Source of the DNA: Bailinhaonella thermotolerans
Lineage (GTDB): Bacteria > Actinomycetota > Actinomycetes > Streptosporangiales > Streptosporangiaceae
DNA: 64,000 bases
Assembly: GCF_003594875.1 (NCBI RefSeq)
Contig: NZ_QZEY01000007.1
Span: 275,493-339,492, forward strand
Reading direction: 5' to 3'
The position numbers and the translations under genes are program-made. A model generated the notes under the pieces. It saw only the letters and a program-made list of their open reading frames with translations. It did no database searches and had not been told where the DNA came from. Below, piece by piece: positions 1-7,363 of this stretch. Position 1 is the first letter of the stretch. Every line of letters begins with the position of its first letter.

Positions 1-414
1 GCGTCCTTCGACGAGCCGGCGGACGGCGATCAGCCGTGGCCGGAGCGGGAGAACGTCCCCGCCGAGCCGACCCGCCGCGTCGTCAAGAGCGCGGACGAGG
101 CGCCCGGTGCCCCCGGCGTGCCCGGTGTGCCCGGCGAGGCCCCGGCGCGCGCCGAAGGCGACGACGAGGGCCACTACGAGCCGCCGCCCCCGCCGCCGCT
201 GCCCAAGCTCGACGTGATCAGCAAGGTGGCGTGGCTGGCGCTCTTCGGCGGCCCCGCCTACCTGCTGATCTTCACGATGTTCGGCTGGGACATCCCCAAC
301 TGGGCCGCCTTCTGCGCGGTGGGCGCGCTGATCGGCGGTTTCGTCACCCTCGTCGTCCGCATGGGCGACGACCCCCCGCGCGACTCCGGCTGGGACGACG
401 GCGCCGTCGTCTGA
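1..414 (+). CDS. Conserved actinobacterial membrane protein, C-terminal part
   Basis: The gene starts before the window. The visible 137 codons encode an acidic, Pro/Gly-rich cytoplasmic stretch, then a PPPPPPLPKLD turn, two hydrophobic segments separated by GWDIPNW, and a tail ending DDGAVV. This resembles a widespread actinobacterial protein of unknown function with two C-terminal membrane helices. The frame is open from base 1 and ends in TGA inside a 13-base tandem repeat. No enzymatic motif is visible. Confidence 0.75.
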   Translation, partial: ASFDEPADGDQPWPERENVPAEPTRRVVKSADEAPGAPGVPGVPGEAPARAEGDDEGHYEPPPPPPLPKLDVISKVAWLALFGGPAYLLIFTMFGWDIPNWAAFCAVGALIGGFVTLVVRMGDDPPRDSGWDDGAVV

Positions 415-448
415 CCACGCCGCCTGACCACGCCGTCTGACCACGCCG
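410..448. repeat. 13-base tandem repeat over a stop codon
   Basis: Three direct copies of YCTGACCACGCCG lie head to tail. The first overlaps the TGA stop of the upstream gene, so the stop and its surroundings were triplicated. The rest of the spacer to 624 is GC-rich and shows one CCGTACGGC motif near 504. Confidence 0.8.
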
Positions 449-624
449 TCCTCCGGCCGCCCTCATCCGCCGTCGTCCCGACCGCCCCCAGCGTCCCGCC
501 CGTCCCGTACGGCCCGGGGCCGGGGCACTGCGACGCGCCGGAGCCCTGCCGCGCGCGCGGGAAGGCTCTGGGGCCGTTCCCAGGCGTGGGGCCGGCGAGG
601 GTTCGGGCCGGGGTTCAGGCGCGT

Positions 625-1890
625 TCAGGCGGGCGGGGTGAAGCGGGTGACCAGGTCCGTGTAGCGGTCCGCGGGGTCCACGGAGTGGCCGACGGCCCAG
701 GCGGCGTCGTGGCCGGGGACCTGGCTGACGGACTGGACGCGGACCAGGGAGCCCGACGGGGCCGGGCTCGTGTGGACCGCCTTCCACTTCTTCCCGTCGA
801 AGCGGAGGAAGTAGGCGGTCTCCGGGCGGTCCGGGTCGAACCCGGAGATCCACAGGTGCCCGTCGCCGTCACCGGTGAGGGAGTACAGCTCCGCGCGCGC
901 GGTCGGGATGGTGACCTTGCTCCAGCGCTTGCCGTCCCAGCGGAGCACGAGGGGGCGGATGCGGCCGCCCTCGTAGACGCCGCCGATCGCCCAGGCGCGC
1001 TTCTCCCCCTCGGCGTACACGTCGCGCAGGAACCCGCCGGGCACGTCCGGCGCGTCCACGGTCTTCCACTTCGTGCCGTTCCAGCGCATGATCAGCGGCT
1101 CGGCCCCGGTGTCCCCGACCGCCCAGGCGTGGTCGCGGCCGGTCAGCGTGACGCCGTACAGCGCGCCCGGCGTCTTCTTGGGGGAGAACGTCCACTCGCG
1201 CCCGTCGTATCCGGCGATCAGCGTCTCGCCGTCGCGTGTGCCCACGGTGAACACGCGCCCGGGCACCGCGTCCACCCCGGCGAGCCAGGACCCGTCGAGC
1301 AGGCCGGGCACGTTGACCCGGTCCCAGGTCGCGCCGTCGCCGTGGACGATGTACGGCTGGCGGTCGTGGCCCTCGCCGATCGCCCACAGCTCCTCGCGGG
1401 ACGCGGCGGCGACCGCGCGCAGGTGGTCGGCCCCGATCGCGTCGTTGCGGATGGGGACGGAGGTCCAGCTCTGGCCGTTCCAGTGCGCGATCACCGCGCG
1501 GGTCTGCCAGACGTCCCACACGGCCTGGTGCCCGACCGCCCACACGTCCTGCCCGCCGACGGCGACCACGTCCGACAGCGACGCGTCCGCCCGGAGCTGC
1601 CCGGTGGACGAGCTGCGCCACGCCTCCGCGAGCGCCGGCTCACTCGGCCGTACGGCTCGCGCCCGCCCCGGCGCCCCGGCCCCGCCCTCCGGCCGTGCGG
1701 CCTGGTCACGGGGCTGGGCGACGGGCCGAGCGACGGGGTGAGAGGCAGGCTGGGCGACGGGCTGGGCGGCGGCCCGCCCGGGAGACCGGCCGGACCCGTC
1801 GGGCCGGTGTACGGCCTCGGCGGGGGCGGACGCGACGCAGAGCAGGGCGGCCGCCGCCAGCCCCGCCGCAACACTCCGCCCGCGTCCCAA
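625..1890 (-). CDS. Secreted protein with a predicted seven-bladed beta-propeller
   Basis: The 421-residue protein has an N-terminal signal peptide (GRGRSVAAGL start, Ala-rich core, cleavage near AEA) and a Pro/Ala/Arg-rich linker to about residue 95. Seven repeats follow, each with a WAVG-like core (DVWAVG, ELWAIG, RVFTVG, HAWAVG, RAWAIG, HLWISG, AAWAVG). Most are followed by a W-x-G-x-x-W strand such as RWNGTKW or RWDGKRW. Seven such units fit a closed seven-bladed propeller. The only usable start in frame is TTG at 1890. The ligand is unknown. It reads in the same direction as the nuclease/glucokinase pair but is separated by about 100 bases. Confidence 0.7.
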   Translation of the reverse strand: MGRGRSVAAGLAAAALLCVASAPAEAVHRPDGSGRSPGRAAAQPVAQPASHPVARPVAQPRDQAARPEGGAGAPGRARAVRPSEPALAEAWRSSSTGQLRADASLSDVVAVGGQDVWAVGHQAVWDVWQTRAVIAHWNGQSWTSVPIRNDAIGADHLRAVAAASREELWAIGEGHDRQPYIVHGDGATWDRVNVPGLLDGSWLAGVDAVPGRVFTVGTRDGETLIAGYDGREWTFSPKKTPGALYGVTLTGRDHAWAVGDTGAEPLIMRWNGTKWKTVDAPDVPGGFLRDVYAEGEKRAWAIGGVYEGGRIRPLVLRWDGKRWSKVTIPTARAELYSLTGDGDGHLWISGFDPDRPETAYFLRFDGKKWKAVHTSPAPSGSLVRVQSVSQVPGHDAAWAVGHSVDPADRYTDLVTRFTPPA

Positions 1891-1990
1891 CCCGGTCCGC
1901 CCCCCCGTCTCCGATGGTCGTGGCGCCGCTCACCGGCGCCGGCGCACGTCCTAGCCTGCGAGATTCTCCGGCCGCGTGCGCGAGGAAGTC

Positions 1991-2725
1991 CTAATGCGAG
2001 AATCGTACGGGTATCTCCGGCCCGGAGGGCGCGGACCCCTGATCCGGTTCGACCTCGGCCACCACCGGGAGGTGGTCCGACGCCGCCCGCAGGTCCCCGG
2101 GATCGGCCCGCGCGACCCCGCACGACACCACCCGCAGGCCCTCCCCCACGAGGATCCCGTCGATCCGCGCGCGCGGCCCCCGCGCCGGGAACGTGAGGTT
2201 CCCGCACGCCGCCCCCGCGTCGGCGTACCCCCGGCCCAGATACCTCCACACCGGCCCGTCCGGCCCCTCGTTGAGGTCCCCGGCGAGTACGGCCCGCGCC
2301 CCGTGCGCGCGCCGGAGCGCCGCGACCCGCCCGGCGATCTCGGCGGCGTGCGCCAGCCGCGCCCCGCCGTGCAGGTCGAGGTGGACCGAGCCCACCACCA
2401 GCCGCTCCCCGTCCACCTCGACGGCCGCCAGCGCCAGCGCCCGCCGTTCCAGCCGGGCGAACCCGCGCAGCGGGGCCGAGGCGTCCGCCAGCACCCGCAC
2501 ACGCGGCGAGACGGCGACGGCCACCCCGCCCACGCGCACGCCCGCGGCAGGCCGCAGCCCGGCCGACTCCGCCAGCAGGGCGCGCCGCCGCCGCCAGAAC
2601 GCCAGCCGCGGGACCTCCTGGAGGCAGAGCACGTCGGCGCCCAGGCCCCGGATCACCCGGAGCAGCGCGGAGCGGTCGTCCCGCAGGCCGCGGACGTTGT
2701 AGGAGGCGATCCTGATCAGGGTCAA
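1991..2725 (-). CDS. Endonuclease/exonuclease/phosphatase family protein
   Basis: The 244-residue protein has the EEP fold signatures in order: RIASYNVRG near the N-terminus, LCLQEVPR (metal-binding Glu), VGSVHLDLHG, LAGDLNEGPDGPVW, and SDHLPVVAEVE at the C-terminus (catalytic Asp-His). It should be a Mg-dependent hydrolase of a phosphodiester or phosphate ester; the substrate cannot be read from sequence. The start is TTG at 2725, which overlaps the TGA of the glucokinase gene (TTGA). That implies translational coupling. There is no signal peptide. Confidence 0.8.
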   Translation of the reverse strand: MTLIRIASYNVRGLRDDRSALLRVIRGLGADVLCLQEVPRLAFWRRRRALLAESAGLRPAAGVRVGGVAVAVSPRVRVLADASAPLRGFARLERRALALAAVEVDGERLVVGSVHLDLHGGARLAHAAEIAGRVAALRRAHGARAVLAGDLNEGPDGPVWRYLGRGYADAGAACGNLTFPARGPRARIDGILVGEGLRVVSCGVARADPGDLRAASDHLPVVAEVEPDQGSAPSGPEIPVRFSH

Positions 2726-3666
2726 CGCTGACGGGCGAGGTCGGCCGCCCCGATCACGCCGGCCTCCGCGCCCAGCTCGGCCACCCGGATCTCGGCGAGC
2801 GGCCGGTGGGAGCGCGCGGTCAGCGACTCGGAGAAGGTCTTCCTGGCCGGTTCCAGCAGCAGCTCGCCGGCCTCGCTCACCCCGCCGCCGATCACGAAGC
2901 AGGCCGGGTCGAGCATCGCCGCGATGTCGGCCAGCCCCTGCCCCAGCCAGTCGCCCAGGATCCGGAACGCCTCCAGGGCGAGCACGTCGCCCTCCAGCGC
3001 CGCCGAGGTGATCTCCGGCCCGGTCACGCCCTCCGGCGTGCCGTCGCCCAGCTCCAGCAGCCGGTCCGCGCGCAGCGGCTCGGCGCGCATCAGCTCGCGC
3101 GTGTTCTCCACGAGCGCGTTGCCGCTGGCGTACTGCTCCCAGCAGCCCCGGTTGCCGCAGCCGCACAGCCGCCCGCCCGGCACGACGGTCAGGTGCCCCA
3201 TCTCGGCGCCCATGCCCCAGCGGCCCCGGTAGAGCCGGCCGTCGAGCACGATGCCGCCGCCGATCCCGGTGCCGACCGTCAGGCACACCAGGTGGCTCTG
3301 CCCGCGCCCCGCGCCGAACCGGGCCTCGCCCCAGGCCATCGCGTTCGCGTCGTTCTCGACGACCACCGGCAGGTCGATGCGGTCCTGCACCTTCTTGCGC
3401 AGCGGCTCCTCGCGCCAGGCGAGGTTGGGCGCGAACCTCACCACCGAGCGGGTCTCGTCCACGAACCCCGCCGCGCCGATGCCGACCGCCTCCACCCGAT
3501 GGCGCTCGCCGAGCCGCTGGACCACGGTCGCGATCGTGTCGGAGATCTGTTCCACGTTGTTGGACGGCGTGGGCAGCTTGAGGTTGTCGACCATATGGCC
3601 GTCCTCGTCGACCACCCCACCGGCGACCTTCGTGCCGCCGACGTCCACACCGATCGTCAGGCCCAC
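2722..3666 (-). CDS. glk: ROK-family glucokinase
   Basis: It phosphorylates glucose to glucose-6-phosphate in the cytoplasm. Family signatures are the N-terminal phosphate loop IGVDVGGTKVAGG, VVENDANAMAWGE with the catalytic Asp, GTGIGGGIV, the ROK zinc site GHLTVVPGGRLCGCGNRGC followed by WEQYASG, and VIGGGVSEAG near the C-terminus. The length, 314 residues, is normal for actinobacterial GlkA. I chose GTG 3666 because GAGGAG lies at proper spacing upstream; GTG 3672 is the alternative. It is coupled to the downstream EEP gene. Strict glucose specificity is family inference. Confidence 0.85.
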   Translation of the reverse strand: MGLTIGVDVGGTKVAGGVVDEDGHMVDNLKLPTPSNNVEQISDTIATVVQRLGERHRVEAVGIGAAGFVDETRSVVRFAPNLAWREEPLRKKVQDRIDLPVVVENDANAMAWGEARFGAGRGQSHLVCLTVGTGIGGGIVLDGRLYRGRWGMGAEMGHLTVVPGGRLCGCGNRGCWEQYASGNALVENTRELMRAEPLRADRLLELGDGTPEGVTGPEITSAALEGDVLALEAFRILGDWLGQGLADIAAMLDPACFVIGGGVSEAGELLLEPARKTFSESLTARSHRPLAEIRVAELGAEAGVIGAADLARQR

Positions 3667-3736
3667 TGCCACTCCTCAACTCCGCGCGCGCCGCACGGCC
3701 CGCGAAAATCCTCCCCAGGCTGGCGATGGCGTAACG

Positions 3737-4567
3737 TCAGCCCAGGTCGATGTGCTCCACACCCTGGTCCCGGCGCTGCCGCGCGGGCTTCTGGTAGGCC
3801 TCGAACGCGTCCCGGAACGCCGCGAACAGCTCGCCGCCCGCCGCCATCAGGTGCGACGCGACGTCCGGGCCCGCCTCGCGGCCGGCGGCGATGGCGCGGC
3901 AGACCGGGCAGGCCCGGCAGACGTACTCCTCGCCGTGCGGCTCCCTGACCGCCTCGCCCCACACGTCCCTGGCGCGGTCGCCGGGCCGGTCACCGTGCCG
4001 GTCGCCGGGCCGGTCGCGGCCGCCGCGCGCCGCCGCGCGGGCCGCCTCGCCCAGGCCGCCGCCGAGACCCCCGAGGCCGCCGCCCAGGCCGCTGAGCCCG
4101 CCGCGGACCACGCCCTTGCCGAACTCCCGGCCGAGCCGCCGCTGGAGGGCGTCCACCAGGCGCATCGCCTCCTCGGCCGCCGACCCGAGCCCCTCGCCGA
4201 TCGCCGACGCGCGGTCGGACGCGCCCTGGGAGGACCGCGAGGAGCCCGCGGCCACGTTCTCGTCGGGCGTGGGCCCGGTCGGGACGGACCTCTCCTCGTC
4301 CGCGCCGGAGCCGGCGTCGCGTACGGCCGCGCCCCACACGTCCGCCTCCGCCTCCCTGGACCACCCGCCGCGCTCCGGCGAGCCCGCGTCGTCCAGGCTG
4401 CCGGGGACGACCGGGTCGGCGCCCCCGGGCTCGGCGCCGGGGCCGGTGGCGGCGTAGGTCTGGTCGGTCAGCGCGTCGCGGACGGCCTCGCCCCACACGT
4501 CGCCGTGACCGTTCCCGGTGTGGGCCCGGTCCCCGCCCGCCGTGCCGCCGGATCCGTGCTCGCCCAT
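3737..4567 (-). CDS. DUF5304-like cytoplasmic protein with repeated DVWGEAVRDA motif
   Basis: This 276-residue protein has no known activity. A motif occurs three times: DVWGEAVRDALTD near the N-terminus, DVWGAAVRDAGSG about one third in, and DVWGEAVREPHGEE before the conserved C-terminal domain. That domain holds a CRACPVC di-cysteine knuckle and a helix ending FEAYQKPARQRRDQGVEHIDLG-like residues. A Gly-rich middle (GLGGGLGGLGGGLG) resembles a flexible hinge. Start ATG 4567 is preceded by GGGAGG. The order DUF5304-ArsA-SRPBCC is one I recall from other actinomycetes. Confidence 0.7.
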   Translation of the reverse strand: MGEHGSGGTAGGDRAHTGNGHGDVWGEAVRDALTDQTYAATGPGAEPGGADPVVPGSLDDAGSPERGGWSREAEADVWGAAVRDAGSGADEERSVPTGPTPDENVAAGSSRSSQGASDRASAIGEGLGSAAEEAMRLVDALQRRLGREFGKGVVRGGLSGLGGGLGGLGGGLGEAARAAARGGRDRPGDRHGDRPGDRARDVWGEAVREPHGEEYVCRACPVCRAIAAGREAGPDVASHLMAAGGELFAAFRDAFEAYQKPARQRRDQGVEHIDLG

Positions 4568-4652
4568 GGCCGCCTCCCTGTCACTGATGATCGCCGTCCC
4601 GGCGTCTCCGTTACGTGCCGTCTCGGTGCGCGCCGGCCACGCCGCGCGGTGC

Positions 4653-5831
4653 TCAGTCCGCGGCGGGCCCGCCTGTCTCGAACCGTACCCGCAGCGTCCC
4701 GTCCCTGAGCGAGGCCGCCCCCACCGTCCGCCGCGCGAGCACGCCGGGCAGCGCGAGCACCCGGCGGTACGACCGCGCGGTCACGATCAGCTCGTCGGCC
4801 TTGCGCGCCAGGTCCACCTCCTCGCGCGAGGCGAACGGCAGGTCCAGCAGCAGCTCGTAGTCCTCGCCCGCCGGGACGACCCGCAGCGGCGGCTCGGCCT
4901 CGGGCGGGGCGAACGGGTCCGCGTCGCCGTACAGCCGCTCCCCCACCGCCGCGAGCTGCTCCGCGCCCACGGGCTCGGCCGGCAGGTAGGGCACGGTGTA
5001 GATGGGCAGCGGCGCGAACGAGTGCTCCACCTCGGCCATGCGCGCCGCCTGCGCGTCCACCCAGGCCCGGCGCCACTCGTCGGCCCCCTCGGCCGGGAAG
5101 ACCCGGTTCGCGATCACGCCGTCCACGCGGTAGCCGTACAGGGACAGGGACGTGAGCGTACGGCGGGCCTCGGCGACGACGACGGACTCCGGCGTGAGCA
5201 CGAGCCGCACGGACGCGTCGTCCCCGGCGAGCAGCGCGCGGACGTCCATCAGGCCCCGGTGGAACCGCTCCCCGGCGGAGATCACCTCGTCCTCGGGCAT
5301 GGACACCCCGGCGACGCGCCGCAGGACCGGCCCGAACGCGCGCACGACCCGCCGCCCGATCGGCAGCAGCCGGTTCACGTGCCAGTCGAGCGCCTCGGGC
5401 AGGGCCAGCAGGCGCAGGGTCTCGGCGGTGGGCGCGCAGTCCACCACGATCACGTCCCAGCGGCCGGTGCGGGCCTGCTCGCGCAGCTCCAGCAGCGCCA
5501 TGACCTCCTCGGCGCCGGGCAGGACCGTGATCTCCTCGGAGGTGATCTCGTCCAGGCCCAGCTCGGCGAGCACGCCCAGGGCGTACCCCCGCAGGTCGCC
5601 CCAGGAGCGCTCGACCGCCTTCTGCGTGTCCACCTGCTGCAGGAACAGGCCGGGCGCGATCTCGGCGGGCTCGGCGGACGGGGGCACGTCGAAGGCGTCC
5701 GACAGCGAGTGCGCGGTGTCGGTGGAGACGACCAGCGTCTTGTGGCCGCGCCGGGCCGCCAGCGTGGCGGTCGCCGCGGCGGCGGTCGTCTTGCCGACGC
5801 CGCCCTTGCCGGTGAACAGCAGAACTCTCAT
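4653..5831 (-). CDS. ArsA/GET3-like anion-transporting ATPase
   Basis: The 392-residue protein opens with a deviant Walker A (FTGKGGVGKTTAAAA), followed by STDTAHSLSDAFD (switch I), VIVVDCAPTAETLRLL (switch II) and a signature-like NRVFPAEGADEW. The last 90 residues look like the small beta domain often found at the C-terminus of actinobacterial ArsA relatives. This family couples ATP hydrolysis to handling of metalloid anions or tail-anchored proteins. No ars genes are nearby, so arsenite transport is unlikely. It matches the position of Rv2184c. Four bases separate it from the upstream SRPBCC stop, suggesting one operon. Confidence 0.8.
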   Translation of the reverse strand: MRVLLFTGKGGVGKTTAAAATATLAARRGHKTLVVSTDTAHSLSDAFDVPPSAEPAEIAPGLFLQQVDTQKAVERSWGDLRGYALGVLAELGLDEITSEEITVLPGAEEVMALLELREQARTGRWDVIVVDCAPTAETLRLLALPEALDWHVNRLLPIGRRVVRAFGPVLRRVAGVSMPEDEVISAGERFHRGLMDVRALLAGDDASVRLVLTPESVVVAEARRTLTSLSLYGYRVDGVIANRVFPAEGADEWRRAWVDAQAARMAEVEHSFAPLPIYTVPYLPAEPVGAEQLAAVGERLYGDADPFAPPEAEPPLRVVPAGEDYELLLDLPFASREEVDLARKADELIVTARSYRRVLALPGVLARRTVGAASLRDGTLRVRFETGGPAAD

Positions 5832-5835
5832 GGAT

Positions 5836-6270
5836 TCATCGGTTCTCGACGCGTTTCTTCAGCCCCTTGAGCGCCGTGTCGATGATGACCTTTTCCGCCT
5901 TGCGCTTGATCATGCCGATCATCGGGATCCGGATGTCCACGGCCAGCTCGTACGTGACCTCGGTGGCGCCGCCGGACGGGGCCAGGCGGTAGCTGCCGTT
6001 GAGCTCGGACACCACCGCGCCCCCCTCGACGACGTGCCAGGACACCTGGTCCTCGCCCCAGTCGTAGCCGAGGGTGTACTCGTCCTTGATCACGCCCGCG
6101 TCGAGCGCGAACCGCACCTTCGAGGCGCGGCCGTCCGGCCCCTCCTCGACGACCCGCACGCCGCGCACCTGGCCGGCCCACTCGGGATAGGCCGGGAAGT
6201 CGGCGATCACGGACATGATCTCGGCGGCGGGCGCGTCGATCACGATTCTGGAGGTGGTGCGATCCGCCAC
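5836..6270 (-). CDS. SRPBCC (polyketide cyclase/START-like) protein
   Basis: The 144-residue protein starts at GTG 6270, giving VADRTTSRIVIDAPAAE, the usual beginning of this family. Typical features are IMSVIADFPAYPEWAGQV near residue 20-40, an alternating beta core (VRFALDAGVIKDEYTLGYDW) and a long C-terminal helix ending ALKGLKKRVENR. The fold forms a hydrophobic ligand pocket; the ligand is unknown. The same position next to the ArsA-like gene is occupied by Rv2185c in M. tuberculosis. An upstream extension of the frame to 6438 is poorly conserved in character and rejected. Confidence 0.8.
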   Translation of the reverse strand: MADRTTSRIVIDAPAAEIMSVIADFPAYPEWAGQVRGVRVVEEGPDGRASKVRFALDAGVIKDEYTLGYDWGEDQVSWHVVEGGAVVSELNGSYRLAPSGGATEVTYELAVDIRIPMIGMIKRKAEKVIIDTALKGLKKRVENR

Positions 6271-6409
6271 GAGCAGCCTGCTCCCCACGTTGCGATCCCC
6301 ACCGGTCCCGCCGGGGCCGCGATGGACCGGCGGACCGGGGAGTACCGGTTCGGATCGGTCGATCGGTTCGGAACGGCGCGGATCGGTGCTGCCAGGAAAA
6401 CCGTACCCT

Positions 6410-7177
6410 TTACCACTCCAGCGCGTAGGGACGGCCACGCCCGCGGAAATGCCCCACGTTCACGCATTCGGTACGGCCGATGCGCACGCGCGAGGCCAGC
6501 GGCTGGTGCACGTGCCCGAACAGGACGTACCTCGGCTGAGTCTCCCTGATCGCCTCCAGCACCGCCTCGCTGCCACGCTCGAAACGCCGCGCGACCACGT
6601 CGTACAGCAGGTCGGGCACGGCCGGCGGGATGTGGCAGCACAGGACGTCCACCTGGCCGACGGCGGCGACCTTGGCGGCGTAGGCCTCGTCGTCGATCTC
6701 GTTGGGCGTGCGGTAGCGCGTGCGCAGCCCGCCGCCGACGAAGCCGAAGGTCAGCCCGCCGATCTCCACGGTCTCCCCGTCGAGCACGCGGTGCCCCTCG
6801 CGCAGGTGCTCGCCCCACAACGCCGGCACGTCCACGTTGCCGTAGGTGAGGTAGGCGGGCGCGGGCATCGCCGCGAAGATCTCGGCGTACTGCTCGCGGA
6901 CGGCCCGCTCGATGTGCTCGCGGGGGTCGCCGCCGAGGCCGGCCCACAGCCGCGCGGAGAAGTCCCGGGCCTCGTCGAACCGGCCCTCGGTGCGCAGCCC
7001 GATGAACCGCTCGGCGTTCCCGGCCCCGAACAGGTCGGGGAAGATGCCCTGCGCGTGGTCGTCGTAGTCGATGAACAGGATCAGGTCGCCGAGGCAGATC
7101 AGCGCGTCCGCGCCCTCCCCGGCCCCGGCGAGGGCGTCGGTGCGCCCGTGGACGTCGCTGACGACATGGACCCGCAT
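6410..7177 (-). CDS. Metallophosphoesterase
   Basis: The 255-residue cytoplasmic hydrolase has calcineurin-like motifs in order: HVVSDVHGRTDAL (D-x-H), CLGDLILFIDYD (GD-x-x), LTYGNVDVP (GN-x-D), CCHIPPA and LFGHVHQP (GH-x-H). The substrate is unknown; the family covers phosphodiesterases and protein or nucleotide phosphatases. Start ATG 7177 gives MRVHVVSDVHG and has a TANNNT box eight bases upstream with no Shine-Dalgarno sequence, so a leaderless transcript is likely. Confidence 0.8.
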   Translation of the reverse strand: MRVHVVSDVHGRTDALAGAGEGADALICLGDLILFIDYDDHAQGIFPDLFGAGNAERFIGLRTEGRFDEARDFSARLWAGLGGDPREHIERAVREQYAEIFAAMPAPAYLTYGNVDVPALWGEHLREGHRVLDGETVEIGGLTFGFVGGGLRTRYRTPNEIDDEAYAAKVAAVGQVDVLCCHIPPAVPDLLYDVVARRFERGSEAVLEAIRETQPRYVLFGHVHQPLASRVRIGRTECVNVGHFRGRGRPYALEW

Positions 7178-7185
7178 GACCGCCC

Positions 7186-7191
7186 ATCGTA
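7186..7191 (-). promoter_or_regulatory. Candidate -10 of a leaderless promoter (metallophosphoesterase)
   Basis: TACGAT on the minus strand ends eight bases before ATG 7177. That spacing would put the transcription start at or next to the start codon. Confidence 0.45.
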
Positions 7192-7363
7192 GGCGACCCC
7201 GGCGAAATACCAAGCGGGCGCTTGGGTGATCGCGATGGAATGCAGGTCGCCCGGCATGGGCGATACTGGAACGGTGCAACGGGGCACACCCCTACCCATT
7301 GGTAACCATACGCGATAACCTCCGGGGCGGCCCTGACAGAGCGTGCACCGACGAGGAGTTACC

